Source of the DNA: Streptomyces bottropensis ATCC 25435
Lineage (GTDB): Bacteria > Actinomycetota > Actinomycetes > Streptomycetales > Streptomycetaceae
Assembly (NCBI RefSeq): GCF_000383595.1
Contig: NZ_KB911581.1
Coordinates: forward strand, 8,453,519 to 8,517,518
DNA: 64,000 bases
Direction: 5' to 3'
In this document: piece by piece, positions 1-8,994 of the stretch
How the letters are laid out: each line of letters starts with the position of its first letter
How positions within the stretch are numbered: position 1 is the stretch's first letter
The notes under the pieces: model-generated
The model's input: only the letters and a program-made list of their open reading frames with translations
Databases searched by the model: none
Told to the model about the DNA's origin: nothing
Made by a program: the position numbers and the translations under genes

Positions 1-995
1 AAGTCCAGCGTCCCGAGCCGGGTCAGCACCCGCCGGTCGAAGGAGCGCGGGTGGCTCGTGTCGAAGTCCTCCAGCAGCTTGCGCGCCGGGAAGCCGGCCG
101 CCCGCACCCGCCCCTCGACCCCGGTCTCGGCCGGGGGCGGCATGCGCCGGGCCTCGTACGGCACGATCCGGGCCCCGCCGCGCGTGAACCGGGTCCCGTG
201 CTCGTGTGCGGACCCCCGGCCGCCGTGGGTCAGGTAGTTCTCGTACGAGGTGGCCTGGGCCGGGATCGGCAGCGGGCTGTTGGGGGGAGCGGGGGCGACG
301 GAGCCCCTGTGCCGGGCCGGTTCCGTCGGCTGCGACGGCTCCCCGGGGCTCCGGTGTTCCGTGGGCTCCACCGGCACGGGCGGGCCCGGCGGCTGTTTCG
401 GGGCGGTGGTGGGCGTGCCGTGGTGGGAGCCGTGTCCCTTGTCCTCGCGCAGCATCGGTCCCGACATGTACGCCAGGAGCACCGCCGAGGCGATGAAGGC
501 CATGTGGATCACCGTGCCCCACAGCAGCGCGTGGTGCGAGGTGTGGTGGACGTCGACGAACATCTGGAGCAGATGGACGGAGGAGATGCCCACGATGGCG
601 GTGGCGAGCTTGACCTTCAGCACGTTGGAGTTGACGTGCGAGAGCCATTCCGGCTGGTCGCGGTGGCCCTGGAGGCCGATGCGGGAGACGAAGGTCTCGT
701 AGCCGCCGACGATCGTCATGATCAGCAGATTGGCGATCATGACGACGTCGACCAGCTTGAGCACGGCGAGCATCACGTACGTCTCGGAGGCGTTGCCGCT
801 CACGCACCTGACGATTAACGTCCACAGCTCGTTGAAGAACTTGTAGACGTACACCCCCTGGGCCGCGACGAGACCGAAGTACAGCGGTGCCTGGAGCCAG
901 CGGGTGGCGAAGAGGGCGTAGCCGAGCGTGGTGCCCTGCGGAGAGACGGGCGGGGTGACCGGGTCTGCCGGGGTGGTTGGCTGCACGGTCCGCAT
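1..995 (-). CDS. UPF0114 (YqhA-like) membrane protein with long C-terminal extension, partial
   Basis: Reading leftwards from an ATG at 995 the frame stays open for 331 codons and leaves the window, so the C-terminus is missing. Residues about 25-175 carry four hydrophobic segments (such as YALFATRW..LQAPLYFG, VMLAVLKLVDVVMIANLLIM and LLWGTVIHMAFIASAVLLAY) with the FNELW and YETFVSRI signatures of the UPF0114/YqhA family, whose function is unknown. Usual members are about 165-190 residues; here a proline-rich linker follows from about residue 185 and then a charged tail still open at the edge. The ribosome binding site is weak. Codon 816-818 is a TTA leucine codon, so translation may depend on the bldA tRNA. 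I see the fold and the extension; any function for the tail is unknown. Confidence 0.8.
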   Translation of the reverse strand, partial: MRTVQPTTPADPVTPPVSPQGTTLGYALFATRWLQAPLYFGLVAAQGVYVYKFFNELWTLIVRCVSGNASETYVMLAVLKLVDVVMIANLLIMTIVGGYETFVSRIGLQGHRDQPEWLSHVNSNVLKVKLATAIVGISSVHLLQMFVDVHHTSHHALLWGTVIHMAFIASAVLLAYMSGPMLREDKGHGSHHGTPTTAPKQPPGPPVPVEPTEHRSPGEPSQPTEPARHRGSVAPAPPNSPLPIPAQATSYENYLTHGGRGSAHEHGTRFTRGGARIVPYEARRMPPPAETGVEGRVRAAGFPARKLLEDFDTSHPRSFDRRVLTRLGTLD

Positions 996-1145
996 TCTTC
1001 GGAACTTTTGCCGCAAATCTGAATTCCTGCCACTCATCGGAATGAATAGACATGTAATAAGACCGGGATCCGGAGGGGCGGGCGCCACGGAAAGCCTTGT
1101 TGATCAGGCACACTGGACGTTTGGCCGAATCGAAAGGTGCCGCGC

Positions 1146-2789
1146 GTGAATGGTCCCCTCATCGTCCAGTCCGACAAGACGCTGCTCCTGGAGGTCGACC
1201 ACGAGCAGGCGGACGAGTGCCGTCGGGTCATCGCGCCGTTCGCCGAGCTGGAACGGGCGCCCGAGCACATCCACACCTACCGGGTGACCCCGCTCGGCCT
1301 GTGGAACGCGCGCGCCGCCGGGCACGACGCCGAGCAGGTCGTCGACGCGCTGGTGCAGTACAGCCGCTACCCGGTACCGCACGCGCTCCTCGTGGACGTC
1401 GCCGAGACGATGGACCGCTACGGCCGCCTCACCCTCTCCAAGCACCCGGTGCACGGCCTCGTCCTGACCACCACGGACCGGCCGGTGCTGGAGGAGATCC
1501 TGCGGTCCAAGAGGATCACTCCGCTCGTCGGCGCCCGGATCGACCCGGACACCGTCGCCGTGCACCCCTCCGAGCGCGGGCAGATCAAGCAGACGCTGCT
1601 GAAGCTGGGCTGGCCCGCCGAGGACCTCGCCGGCTACGTGGACGGCGAGGCCCACCCGATCGAACTCGCCGAGGACGGCTGGGCGCTGCGCCCGTACCAG
1701 AAGCAGGCGGTGGAGAACTTCTGGCACGGCGGCAGCGGAGTCGTCGTGCTGCCCTGCGGCGCCGGAAAGACGCTGGTCGGGGCCGGGTCCATGGCCCAGG
1801 CCAAGGCGACCACCCTCATCCTCGTCACGAACACCGTCTCCGCTCGTCAGTGGAAGCACGAGCTGGTGAAGCGGACGTCGCTGACCGAGGAGGAGATCGG
1901 CGAGTACAGCGGGACGCGCAAGGAGATCCGGCCGGTCACCATCGCCACCTACCAGGTGCTGACGACCCGCCGGAAGGGCGTCTACCCGCACCTGGAGCTG
2001 TTCGACTCCCGTGACTGGGGGCTCATCGTCTACGACGAGGTGCATCTCCTTCCGGCTCCGGTCTTCAAGTTCACCGCCGATCTGCAGGCGCGCCGGCGGC
2101 TGGGGCTGACGGCGACCCTCGTCCGTGAGGACGGGCGGGAGTCGGACGTGTTCTCGCTCATCGGGCCCAAGCGGTTCGACGCCCCCTGGAAGGAGATCGA
2201 GGCGCAGGGCTACATCGCGCCCGCCGACTGCGTCGAGGTCCGGGTGAACCTGACCGACTCCGAGCGACTCGCCTACGCGACCGCCGAGCAGGAGGAGAAG
2301 TACCGCTTCTGCTCCACCACCGCGACCAAGCGGAAGGTGGCCGAGGCGATCGTCCGCCGCTTCGCGGGGCAGCAGATCCTCGTCATCGGCCAGTACATCG
2401 ACCAGCTCGACGAACTGGGCGCCCACCTGGACGCGCCGGTGATCAAGGGCGAGACCAGCAACGCGCAGCGCGAGAAGCTCTTCGACGCCTTCCGGCGGGG
2501 CGAGATCAACGTCCTGGTGGTGTCGAAGGTCGCGAACTTCTCCATCGACCTCCCGGAGGCCACGGTCGCCATCCAGGTCTCCGGCACCTTCGGCTCCCGC
2601 CAGGAGGAGGCCCAGCGCCTCGGCCGCGTCCTGCGCCCCAAGGCCGACGGCCACAAGGCCCACTTCTACTCGGTCGTGGCCCGCGACACCATCGACCAGG
2701 ACTTCGCCGCCCACCGCCAGCGCTTCCTCGCCGAACAGGGGTACGCCTACCGGATCATGGACGCGGACGAGCTGCTGACGGAGGGCTGA
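1146..2789 (+). CDS. DNA repair helicase XPB (Rad25 family, SF2)
   Basis: A 547-residue superfamily 2 helicase. Walker A PCGAGKT lies near residue 200, the DEVH box (YDEVHLLP) near 295, motif III-like LGLTATL near 325, and the helicase C-terminal motif QRLGRVLRP near 500. The N-terminal 170 residues match the bacterial XPB N-terminal (damage recognition) region. It is expected to be a 3'-5' DNA translocase acting in nucleotide excision repair in the cytoplasm. I chose the GTG at 1146 because AAGG at 1134-1137 sits eight bases upstream; a GTG at 1137 is in frame but lacks a binding site. It is divergent from the UPF0114 gene and appears monocistronic. Confidence 0.95.
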   Translation: MNGPLIVQSDKTLLLEVDHEQADECRRVIAPFAELERAPEHIHTYRVTPLGLWNARAAGHDAEQVVDALVQYSRYPVPHALLVDVAETMDRYGRLTLSKHPVHGLVLTTTDRPVLEEILRSKRITPLVGARIDPDTVAVHPSERGQIKQTLLKLGWPAEDLAGYVDGEAHPIELAEDGWALRPYQKQAVENFWHGGSGVVVLPCGAGKTLVGAGSMAQAKATTLILVTNTVSARQWKHELVKRTSLTEEEIGEYSGTRKEIRPVTIATYQVLTTRRKGVYPHLELFDSRDWGLIVYDEVHLLPAPVFKFTADLQARRRLGLTATLVREDGRESDVFSLIGPKRFDAPWKEIEAQGYIAPADCVEVRVNLTDSERLAYATAEQEEKYRFCSTTATKRKVAEAIVRRFAGQQILVIGQYIDQLDELGAHLDAPVIKGETSNAQREKLFDAFRRGEINVLVVSKVANFSIDLPEATVAIQVSGTFGSRQEEAQRLGRVLRPKADGHKAHFYSVVARDTIDQDFAAHRQRFLAEQGYAYRIMDADELLTEG

Positions 2790-2972
2790 GGCCGGGCCGG
2801 CCCGGCAGGACGGGCGGCACGGGCGGGACGGTCAGCCGTGCCGCGCCCTGCCGCCGAGGACCGAGGCCGCCTTGAGTGCGGGCAGCGGGAGCCGGGTCGT
2901 CGGACGGGCGGGCGCAGGGGTGACCGCCCCGCGCGTGGCGCGGGACTCCGCGCGGGGAGCGGGGGCACGCGG

Positions 2973-2991
2973 GGTGAGGCCGGGCCTCACC
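2973..2991. terminator. Inverted repeat at the 3' end of the 64-residue minus-strand gene
   Basis: Perfect 9-bp arms (GGTGAGGCC / GGCCTCACC) around one base overlap the stop codon of the minus-strand gene and lie after the XPB helicase. It is a plausible terminator between the two convergent genes, without a T-run. Confidence 0.4.
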
Positions 2992-3181
2992 GGCGGCGTA
3001 TGCCCGCTTCCTCCGCGTACTCACCGAGCACGATCACGCCGAAGGCGGCGCTCGCGAAGACCTTGACGGCGCGGAGGGCGTCGGCGAGGCGGTGACGGTG
3101 GTGGTCGTCGAGGCCGGTGGCGCCGGGCGGCGGACCGGGTCGGCCGGAGGCCGATGCGGGGATGAACGTCGCTGCACTCAT
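2987..3181 (-). CDS. Small conserved hypothetical protein (64 aa)
   Basis: The ATG at 3181 opens a 64-residue protein beginning MSAATFIPASASGRPG. The middle, HHRHRLADALRAVKVF, is basic, followed by a short hydrophobic stretch ASAAFGVIVLGEYAEEAG and a basic end, so it may be amphipathic or membrane-associated. A GGAG lies only two bases before the start, so the exact start is uncertain. It is divergent from the HelD-like gene, with a CCCCTAGGGG palindrome in the shared 314-bp spacer. No function is recognised. Confidence 0.55.
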   Translation of the reverse strand: MSAATFIPASASGRPGPPPGATGLDDHHRHRLADALRAVKVFASAAFGVIVLGEYAEEAGIRRR

Positions 3182-3294
3182 GACTCCATGGTGGAACGTC
3201 CGCCTCTGAATGGCGTCGGTCTGGGGAGTGAACCCGCTCAGGCCCCGGCTCACCCTCAGGTCCCCCAGCCCTCTCATACCGGCGACGTACGCAC

Positions 3295-3304
3295 CCCCTA
3301 GGGG
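3295..3304. promoter_or_regulatory. CCCCTAGGGG palindrome, CsoR-box-like
   Basis: A perfect 10-bp palindrome inside CACCCCCTAGGGGTAC sits in the spacer between the divergent 64-residue gene and the HelD-like helicase. The arrangement of a C-run, a central AT-containing core and a G-run followed by TA resembles operators of copper-sensing CsoR repressors. Only the DNA pattern supports this, and GC-rich palindromes arise easily in this genome. Confidence 0.3.
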
Positions 3305-3495
3305 TACGGCGCGGAATTTTCGTTGGCCTCCGCCCCCTCCCCTCACCTACACTCTCCGCTCTTGCCCGCCTCCCTTCCGTGGAGCGCCGTCGCCCGGACG
3401 GAAACCGGTCGGCCACCGCCCCTGGCAGAACGCCACCGTCAGGCGGCACTCCCAGGCACACCCCTAGGTCCCGTAGGCCACCCGGAGGCACCCCC

Positions 3496-5583
3496 TTGTC
3501 CGCGCACTCCACCGCCGACTCCACCGCCGATCCCGCCGCCGATCCCGCCGCCGATCCCGCCGACCCGCTCTCCCGAGAGCGTTCGCACCTCTCCGCCTCC
3601 CGTTCGGCCCTGCGCGCCATGCGGGAGGACGTGGAGGCGCTGGACATCAAGGACGTCACCGCGAACTGGGTGAACGCGGAGGTGCTGGCCCGCCAGATCG
3701 AGGAACGGATCAAGTCGCTCGCCGACCTGAGCCACACCCCGCTCTTCTTCGGCCGCCTCGACTATCTGCACTCCCCCGGCGCCGACCGCGCCGAGGGAGC
3801 GGACGGGGAACGGTTCTACATCGGCCGCCGCCATGTGCACGACGCGGACGGCGACCCGATGGTCATCGACTGGCGCGCCCCCGTCTCCCAGCCGTTCTAC
3901 CGGGCCTCCAGGACCGACCCGCTGGACGTCGCACTGCGGCGCCGCTTCGGTTACACCGGCGGCGACCTCACCGCGTACGAGGACGAGCACCTCTCCGACC
4001 CCGCCGAGGCGGCCACCACCAGCAAGCTTCTGCAGCGGGAGATCGAGCGGCCGCGCGTCGGCCCGATGCGGGACATCGTGGCGACGATCCAGCCGGAGCA
4101 GGACGAGATCGTCCGGTCCGACCTCGCCGGCTCCCTCTGCGTCCAGGGCGGCCCCGGCACCGGAAAGACCGCCGTCGGCCTGCACCGCGTCGCCTACCTC
4201 CTCTACGCCCACCGCGAGCGCCTGGCCCGCACCGGCACTCTCGTCATCGGGCCGAACCGGTCCTTCCTCCACTACATCGAGCAGGTCCTCCCCGCGCTGG
4301 GCGAGCTGGAGGTCAAGCAGGCGACCGTCGACGACCTCGTCTCCCACGTCGAGGTGCGGGGCGCGGACGAGGCACCGGCCGCCGTCGTCAAGGGCGACGC
4401 CCGCATGGCCGAGGTGCTCCGCCGGGCCGTCCGCTCGCACGTCACCCCGCCCACCGAGCCCGTCGTGGTCGTCCGGGGTTCGCGTCGCTGGCGCGTACCG
4501 GCGTACGAACTGGCGGACATCGTGCGGGAGTTGCTGGAGCGGGACATCCGCTACGGGGCCGCCCGCGAGGCCCTGCCGCAGCGGATCGCGCATGCCGTGC
4601 TGGTGCAGATGGAGCGGTCCGGGGAGGCGCCGGACGACCGGGTGCAGGACGCGGTGGCCCGCAACACCGCCGTGAAGGCGGCGGTCAAGGCGGTGTGGCC
4701 GCCCGTCGATCCCGCCAGGCTCGTCCTGCGCCTCCTCTCCGATCCCGACTTCCTCGCCGCGCACGCGGACGGGATCCTCACGGGCGACGAGCAGAAGACG
4801 ATCCTGTGGGCGAAGCCGGCGCGGAGCGTGAAGGCGGCCCGCTGGTCCGCCGCCGACGCCGTGCTCATCGACGAGACCACCGACCTGGTGCAGCGCACGC
4901 ACTCGCTCGGGCATGTCGTGCTCGACGAGGCGCAGGACCTCTCCCCCATGCAGTACCGGGCGGTCGGGCGCCGCTGCACCACCGGCTCCGCGACCGTCCT
5001 CGGCGACCTCGCGCAGGGCACGACGCCCTGGGCGACGCGGAGCTGGGAGGAGGCCCTGACCCACCTCGGCAAGGCGGAGGCCCATGTGGAGGAGCTGACG
5101 GCCGGTTTCCGGGTGCCGACCGACGTGATCACGTACGCCTCCCGGCTCCTGCCCCACATCGCGCCCGGTCTGACGCCGGTCGCGTCGGTCCGTGAGAACC
5201 CGGGCTTCTTCGACGTACGGCCGAGCGCGGACGACTCCCAGGTCGTCGCCGCCTGCGAGGAGCTGCTGCGCAACGAGGGCTCGACCGGGCTCATCGCCGC
5301 CGACGCCCGGATCCCCGCGCTCGCGGAGGCGCTCACGGCGGCCGGGATCGGCTATCTGGCACCGGGCGAGGAGACGACGTACGAGACCCGCCTCACCCTC
5401 GTCCCGGCCTCGCTCGCCAAGGGCCTGGAGTACGACTACGTCGTCCTGGACGAGCCCCGGGCGGTCGTCGACGGCGAACCGGACGAACGCACGGGCCTGC
5501 GCCGTCTGTACGTGGCGCTCACGCGAGCGGTGTCGGGTCTGATCGTGACGCACGCGGCCCCGCTGCCGCCACAGCTCGGCTAG
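3496..5583 (+). CDS. HelD-like UvrD/Rep-family helicase (RNA polymerase recycling factor type)
   Basis: A 695-residue superfamily 1 ATPase. Walker A GGPGTGKT is at about residue 217, the Walker B region LDEAQDLSPMQY near 475, YDYVVLDEP near 645 and the motif VI region LYVALTRAV near 670. The N-terminal coiled-coil region (about residues 30-90) and the PVSQPFYRAS segment match the HelD class, which binds and releases stalled RNA polymerase; some actinomycete members (HelR) give rifamycin tolerance. I chose the TTG at 3496 because GGAGG at 3484-3488 is seven bases upstream; an ATG at 3379 is in frame but has no binding site. The N-terminus has a short TADPAAD repeat. No rifamycin-associated inverted repeat was seen upstream, so HelR identity is unproven. 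Confidence 0.9.
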   Translation: MSAHSTADSTADPAADPAADPADPLSRERSHLSASRSALRAMREDVEALDIKDVTANWVNAEVLARQIEERIKSLADLSHTPLFFGRLDYLHSPGADRAEGADGERFYIGRRHVHDADGDPMVIDWRAPVSQPFYRASRTDPLDVALRRRFGYTGGDLTAYEDEHLSDPAEAATTSKLLQREIERPRVGPMRDIVATIQPEQDEIVRSDLAGSLCVQGGPGTGKTAVGLHRVAYLLYAHRERLARTGTLVIGPNRSFLHYIEQVLPALGELEVKQATVDDLVSHVEVRGADEAPAAVVKGDARMAEVLRRAVRSHVTPPTEPVVVVRGSRRWRVPAYELADIVRELLERDIRYGAAREALPQRIAHAVLVQMERSGEAPDDRVQDAVARNTAVKAAVKAVWPPVDPARLVLRLLSDPDFLAAHADGILTGDEQKTILWAKPARSVKAARWSAADAVLIDETTDLVQRTHSLGHVVLDEAQDLSPMQYRAVGRRCTTGSATVLGDLAQGTTPWATRSWEEALTHLGKAEAHVEELTAGFRVPTDVITYASRLLPHIAPGLTPVASVRENPGFFDVRPSADDSQVVAACEELLRNEGSTGLIAADARIPALAEALTAAGIGYLAPGEETTYETRLTLVPASLAKGLEYDYVVLDEPRAVVDGEPDERTGLRRLYVALTRAVSGLIVTHAAPLPPQLG

Positions 5584-5607
5584 CGCCGACCCGTCCGGGT
5601 ACGCGCG

Positions 5608-5641
5608 ACGGCCCCCGGCGACCGAGGTCGCCGGGGGCCGT
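5608..5641. terminator. Bidirectional terminator between helD-like and protease genes
   Basis: A strong GC hairpin (arm ACGGCCCCCGGCGACC and its complement, tiny loop) sits in the 72-bp gap between two convergent stop codons, so it can serve both transcripts. Confidence 0.75.
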
Positions 5642-5655
5642 GGTGTGCGGGTGGC

Positions 5656-6912
5656 CTACTTGAACTTGTTGCTGGTCGCCAGGTAGACCTGCTTGGCGTT
5701 CTTCCCCAGGCGCGGGCCGGTGATGAACGTGGCGCGGTCGCTCAGGGAGTTGTTGGAGACCAGGTAGGTGCGGCCCTTGTAGGTCGTGAACCAGGGGCCG
5801 CCGGAGGCGCCGCCGTTCATGGTGCAGCCGACCATGTACTGGGCCGGGTAGTCGCTCGGGTAGCTGTAGCCGAGGACGAAGCGCTTGGTGGCGCCCTGGC
5901 AGTGGTACATCTTCGAGCCGTCGTACGGGGCCTCGGCCGGGTAGCCGCGGACCTTCATGTTCTTGACCTTGTTGGCGGCGGGGGCGTTGAACCACACCGG
6001 CAGGGCCGAACCGACGCGCTCCTCCAGGGACTTGGCGCCCTTCTCCGGCTTCATGTGCAGGACGGCGTAGTCGTACGCGGCGGCCACGGTGCCCTTGCTC
6101 GCGGCGCCGCCCTTGATCCAGGGGCCGGAGGTGGTGGCCCAGTCGGCCCAGGCGAGGCCGTAGGGGGAGACGTTGGTGGCGCGGTAGTCCCGGGAGGCCT
6201 GGTCGATGTTCAGCTTGCCCGAGTTGTTGAAGGACGGGACGAAGGCGATGTTGCGGTACCAGCCGCCGCCCTTGCCCGCGTGCACGCAGTGCCCGGCGGT
6301 CCACACGAGGTTGGACCTGCCCGGGTGGGCCGGGTCCTTCACGACCGCGGCGGAGCAGACGCTCGACCCCTGGGGCGTGGTGAAGAACAGCTTGCCGACC
6401 GGGGCGGCGTTCTTGTGGTAGGTCGCCTTGACCTTGGCCGCCCGCTGCTTCTTGACCTTGCCGTCGGGCAGCCAGACCTGGGTGGTCCCGCTCGACCCGG
6501 TGGCGGTGTTGCCCGCCTCGGCGACCGCCGGCAGGTCCGGGAGGTTCTCCTCGGCCTCGGCGATGCGCTCGGGCGTCCAGAAGTCCTCGATGTACGGGTT
6601 GGCGAAGTCCTCGGCCCTGGAGGCCCAGTCGCCGCCGAAGTCCTGCCAGCCACCGTCCTTCCACTTCCGCAGCGCGTCACCGCTGAGGTCGGTGGGCACG
6701 CCCTTGGGGAGCTTGAAGCCGCCGACGGTCGTGTCACCGCCGCTCTCGTCCTGACCGGTGTCGACGCCGTCGCCCGCGTCCGCTTGCGCGGTCGTCGAGC
6801 CGCCGGCCTCGGCCCCGCTCTCGTCGGTCTTGCTGCAGGCAGTGGTCGTGACCATGATCGCGGCGATCACGGCGGCCGCGGCCGTGAGGCCGCGGCGGCG
6901 TATGAATGGCAT
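5656..6912 (-). CDS. Secreted trypsin-like serine protease (possible lipoprotein)
   Basis: A 418-residue exported protein. The N-terminus MPFIRRRGLTAAAAVIAAIM then VTTTAC forms a signal peptide ending in a lipobox-like TTAC, followed by a Ser/Gly/Asp-rich linker. The chymotrypsin triad is visible: His in VWTAGHCVH (about residue 205), Asp in YDYAVLH (about 280) and Ser in NGGASGGPW (about 370). An upstream ATG at 6945 is also in frame; I prefer 6912 because the signal peptide then begins properly. It is convergent with the HelD-like gene. The long pro-region (about 60-190) is typical of Streptomyces glutamyl or trypsin-like peptidases; the substrate is unknown. Confidence 0.88.
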   Translation of the reverse strand: MPFIRRRGLTAAAAVIAAIMVTTTACSKTDESGAEAGGSTTAQADAGDGVDTGQDESGGDTTVGGFKLPKGVPTDLSGDALRKWKDGGWQDFGGDWASRAEDFANPYIEDFWTPERIAEAEENLPDLPAVAEAGNTATGSSGTTQVWLPDGKVKKQRAAKVKATYHKNAAPVGKLFFTTPQGSSVCSAAVVKDPAHPGRSNLVWTAGHCVHAGKGGGWYRNIAFVPSFNNSGKLNIDQASRDYRATNVSPYGLAWADWATTSGPWIKGGAASKGTVAAAYDYAVLHMKPEKGAKSLEERVGSALPVWFNAPAANKVKNMKVRGYPAEAPYDGSKMYHCQGATKRFVLGYSYPSDYPAQYMVGCTMNGGASGGPWFTTYKGRTYLVSNNSLSDRATFITGPRLGKNAKQVYLATSNKFK

Positions 6913-7289
6913 GGAAGCCCGTCCCCGTGTGGTGAAACTTGTCATGCCCCCGCTTAGCTGGGGCGGAGACCACTATGCACGCGGGCGGGAGGCGGAACGA
7001 TCTCCGAGCAGGTGCGCGCGGCGACTTCGCACACAACAACTACGTGGCGGATATCTACCCGTGATGTGCGAGCGCGCGACGGCGTCCGGTGCGCCCGGCG
7101 TGGCCACCGGGGTAACGCACAGGATCAGCACCTCAATTGATTCTTCATCACTCAGACACCCCGCGCCTCTTGCGCACTACCCGCGAGTACGGCGAACCTG
7201 ACCTGCGCATGCCACTTCGCAGCACGTGGCACCCCCGCACCCCGGCTCCCGGCCGTCTCCCCCGCGCCGCGGTCCATCAGGAGGTCGCA

Positions 7290-8075
7290 GTGAAGACAGG
7301 TTCACGCACGCGCACTTCGCGTCGATTCCGCAGATCCGCAGTCACTCTCGCAGCCACCGTCGCACTGGTCGTCGGTGTCGCGGGCAGCGCGTACGCCGCT
7401 CCGCCCGCCGCGCTGCCCGCCAACGCCGAGGCGCTGGAGAAGACGTGGCAGCCGGCGTACGACTACGACACGGACGGCTGCTACGCGACCCCCGCGATCG
7501 GCGCCACGGGCACGGTCAACGGCGGTCTCAAGCCGACCGGTTCGCTCAGCGGCGACTGCCGGGACGCCTCCGACCTGGACAACACCAACGGCTACTCGCG
7601 CTACAAGTGCAACAACGGCTGGTGCGCGATCATGTACGACCTCTACTTCGAGAAGGACCAGGCGGTCGCGGGCAGCAGCATCGGCGGTCACCGGCACGAC
7701 TGGGAGCACGTCGTCGTCTGGGTGCAGAACGGCACGGCCCAGTACGTCTCGACCTCCAACCACGGCGGCTTCACCGTGCACGCCGCGTCGTCGGTGCGCT
7801 GGGACGGCACCCACGCGAAGATCGTCTACCACAAGGACGGCATCCGGACGCACTGCTTCCGTCTCGCGGGCTCCAACGACGAGCCGCCGGAGAACCACAA
7901 GGGCACCTGGCAGTACCCGCCGCTCGTCGGCTGGAACGGCTACCCGTCCGGCGTCCGCGACACCCTCGTCGCGTACGACTTCGGCAGCGCCAACTTCGGC
8001 CTCAAGGACGGCAGTTTCGCCTCCAACCTCACCAAGGCGATGCCGTCGGGCATCACGTTCGACCCGAACGCGTAG
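7290..8075 (+). CDS. Secreted NPP1 (NLP, necrosis-inducing) family protein
   Basis: A 261-residue secreted protein. The GTG at 7290 follows AGGAGG (7279-7284) by five bases. A twin-arginine-rich n-region and hydrophobic core end at an AYA-A cleavage site near residue 36. The hallmark heptapeptide GHRHDWE lies at about 133-139, and cysteines in CYATP, GDC and YKCNNGWC fit a disulfide-bonded secreted fold. NLP proteins of plant-associated microbes bind sphingolipids and damage dicot membranes; in soil streptomycetes the role is not established. It is a lone gene with a very strong hairpin terminator downstream. Confidence 0.92.
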   Translation: MKTGSRTRTSRRFRRSAVTLAATVALVVGVAGSAYAAPPAALPANAEALEKTWQPAYDYDTDGCYATPAIGATGTVNGGLKPTGSLSGDCRDASDLDNTNGYSRYKCNNGWCAIMYDLYFEKDQAVAGSSIGGHRHDWEHVVVWVQNGTAQYVSTSNHGGFTVHAASSVRWDGTHAKIVYHKDGIRTHCFRLAGSNDEPPENHKGTWQYPPLVGWNGYPSGVRDTLVAYDFGSANFGLKDGSFASNLTKAMPSGITFDPNA

Positions 8076-8137
8076 CCCTGCGGGCGGCTTCGGCGGGGGC
8101 GGGGTCGGGGTCGCCGTGGAGGCGGCGTCGACCGGAC

Positions 8138-8175
8138 CACTTGACCGCGCGGGTGGCAGCCCGCGCGGTCAAGTG
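8138..8175. terminator. Strong bidirectional terminator, 16-bp perfect stem
   Basis: Arms CACTTGACCGCGCGGG and CCCGCGCGGTCAAGTG are perfect complements around a 6-base loop (TGGCAG). It lies between the convergent NPP1 and cutC genes. A GAGCGGGC tandem run follows at about 8195-8222. Confidence 0.85.
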
Positions 8176-8249
8176 CCCTGTGAGCCGCACAGCCGAGCGG
8201 GCGAGCGGGCGAGCGGGCGAGGCGGGCCGCGCGCGGGCCCGTGTCCGGG

Positions 8250-8951
8250 CTAGGCGACGTGGCCCGCGTCCAGGGCCCGGCGCCATGCGCGTACCGCGTC
8301 CGCGTCGACCGGCGCGGACCAGCCTCCCGGGCGCGCCGCTCCTCCGATGTGGAAGGCGTCCACGCGGGCGGCGCGCAGCCGGGGGACGTGGTCGAGACGC
8401 AGGCCCCCGCCGATCAGCAGGCGCTGGGTGTAGCCGGGGTCACCGCGTCGCGCGGCCTCGGCCAGCAGCACCGGGAGCCCGGCGTCGACCCCGGACCCCG
8501 AGCCCGCCGTGAGGTACGTGTCCAGCCCCGGCAGGTCCGCGAGCTGCTTGCGCAGGGCCTCCCGGTCGGCGGCGCGGTCGATCGCCCGGTGGAACGTCCA
8601 CGACCGCCCGTCCAGCTCGGCGACCACCCGCTCCACCGCGTCCAGGTCGGGCCCGCCGTCCTCCCCGAGGAACCCGAGCACGAACTCCTCCGCGCCGGCC
8701 GCCCGCAGATCGCACGCCACCCGCACCAACGCGTCCACGCGCCCCGCCGCGAACCCGCCGGCGAGCCTCAGCATGACCCGTACCGGGATGTCGACGGCGG
8801 CCCGCACCTCCACGAACGTGGCGACCGCCGGGGTGAGTCCGTCGGCCTCCATGTCCGCGACCAGCTCCAGCCGGTCGGCACCTCCGGTCTGGGCGGCGAC
8901 GGCGTCCTCGGCGCCGAGGGCGATCACCTCCAGAAGCGCGCGCGTGGTCAT
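8250..8951 (-). CDS. cutC: CutC family protein
   Basis: A 233-residue TIM-barrel protein of the CutC family (PF03932). It has LLEVIALGAEDAVAAQTGGADRLEL-type N-terminal strand/helix signatures (residues 6-31), the RVMLRLAGGF segment near 58 and LIGGGL near 185. The family is named for copper homeostasis in E. coli, but direct copper handling is poorly supported and an enzymatic role is likely. The start ATG at 8951 has GGGGCCCC-like sequence upstream rather than a textbook binding site. A DasR-like box lies 43 bases upstream, which ties it to amino-sugar regulation by inference. Confidence 0.9.
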   Translation of the reverse strand: MTTRALLEVIALGAEDAVAAQTGGADRLELVADMEADGLTPAVATFVEVRAAVDIPVRVMLRLAGGFAAGRVDALVRVACDLRAAGAEEFVLGFLGEDGGPDLDAVERVVAELDGRSWTFHRAIDRAADREALRKQLADLPGLDTYLTAGSGSGVDAGLPVLLAEAARRGDPGYTQRLLIGGGLRLDHVPRLRAARVDAFHIGGAARPGGWSAPVDADAVRAWRRALDAGHVA

Positions 8952-8994
8952 GGGGCCCCTTCCCTCGGGCTTCGGCTTCGCATGGACGACGGAC

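Noticed and set aside
1104..2714. 536-codon antisense open frame across the XPB gene
   Set aside because: Codon bias and motifs fit the plus-strand helicase; the reverse product is low complexity with Arg/Gly/Leu and Asp/His patterns typical of shadow frames.
3182..3495. A rifamycin-associated element upstream of the HelD-like helicase
   Set aside because: The characteristic inverted repeat of rifamycin-inducible genes was not found, so HelR identity is not claimed.
3439..5553. 704-codon antisense open frame across the HelD-like gene
   Set aside because: It is the GC-skewed shadow of a helicase with all motifs; no homology visible.
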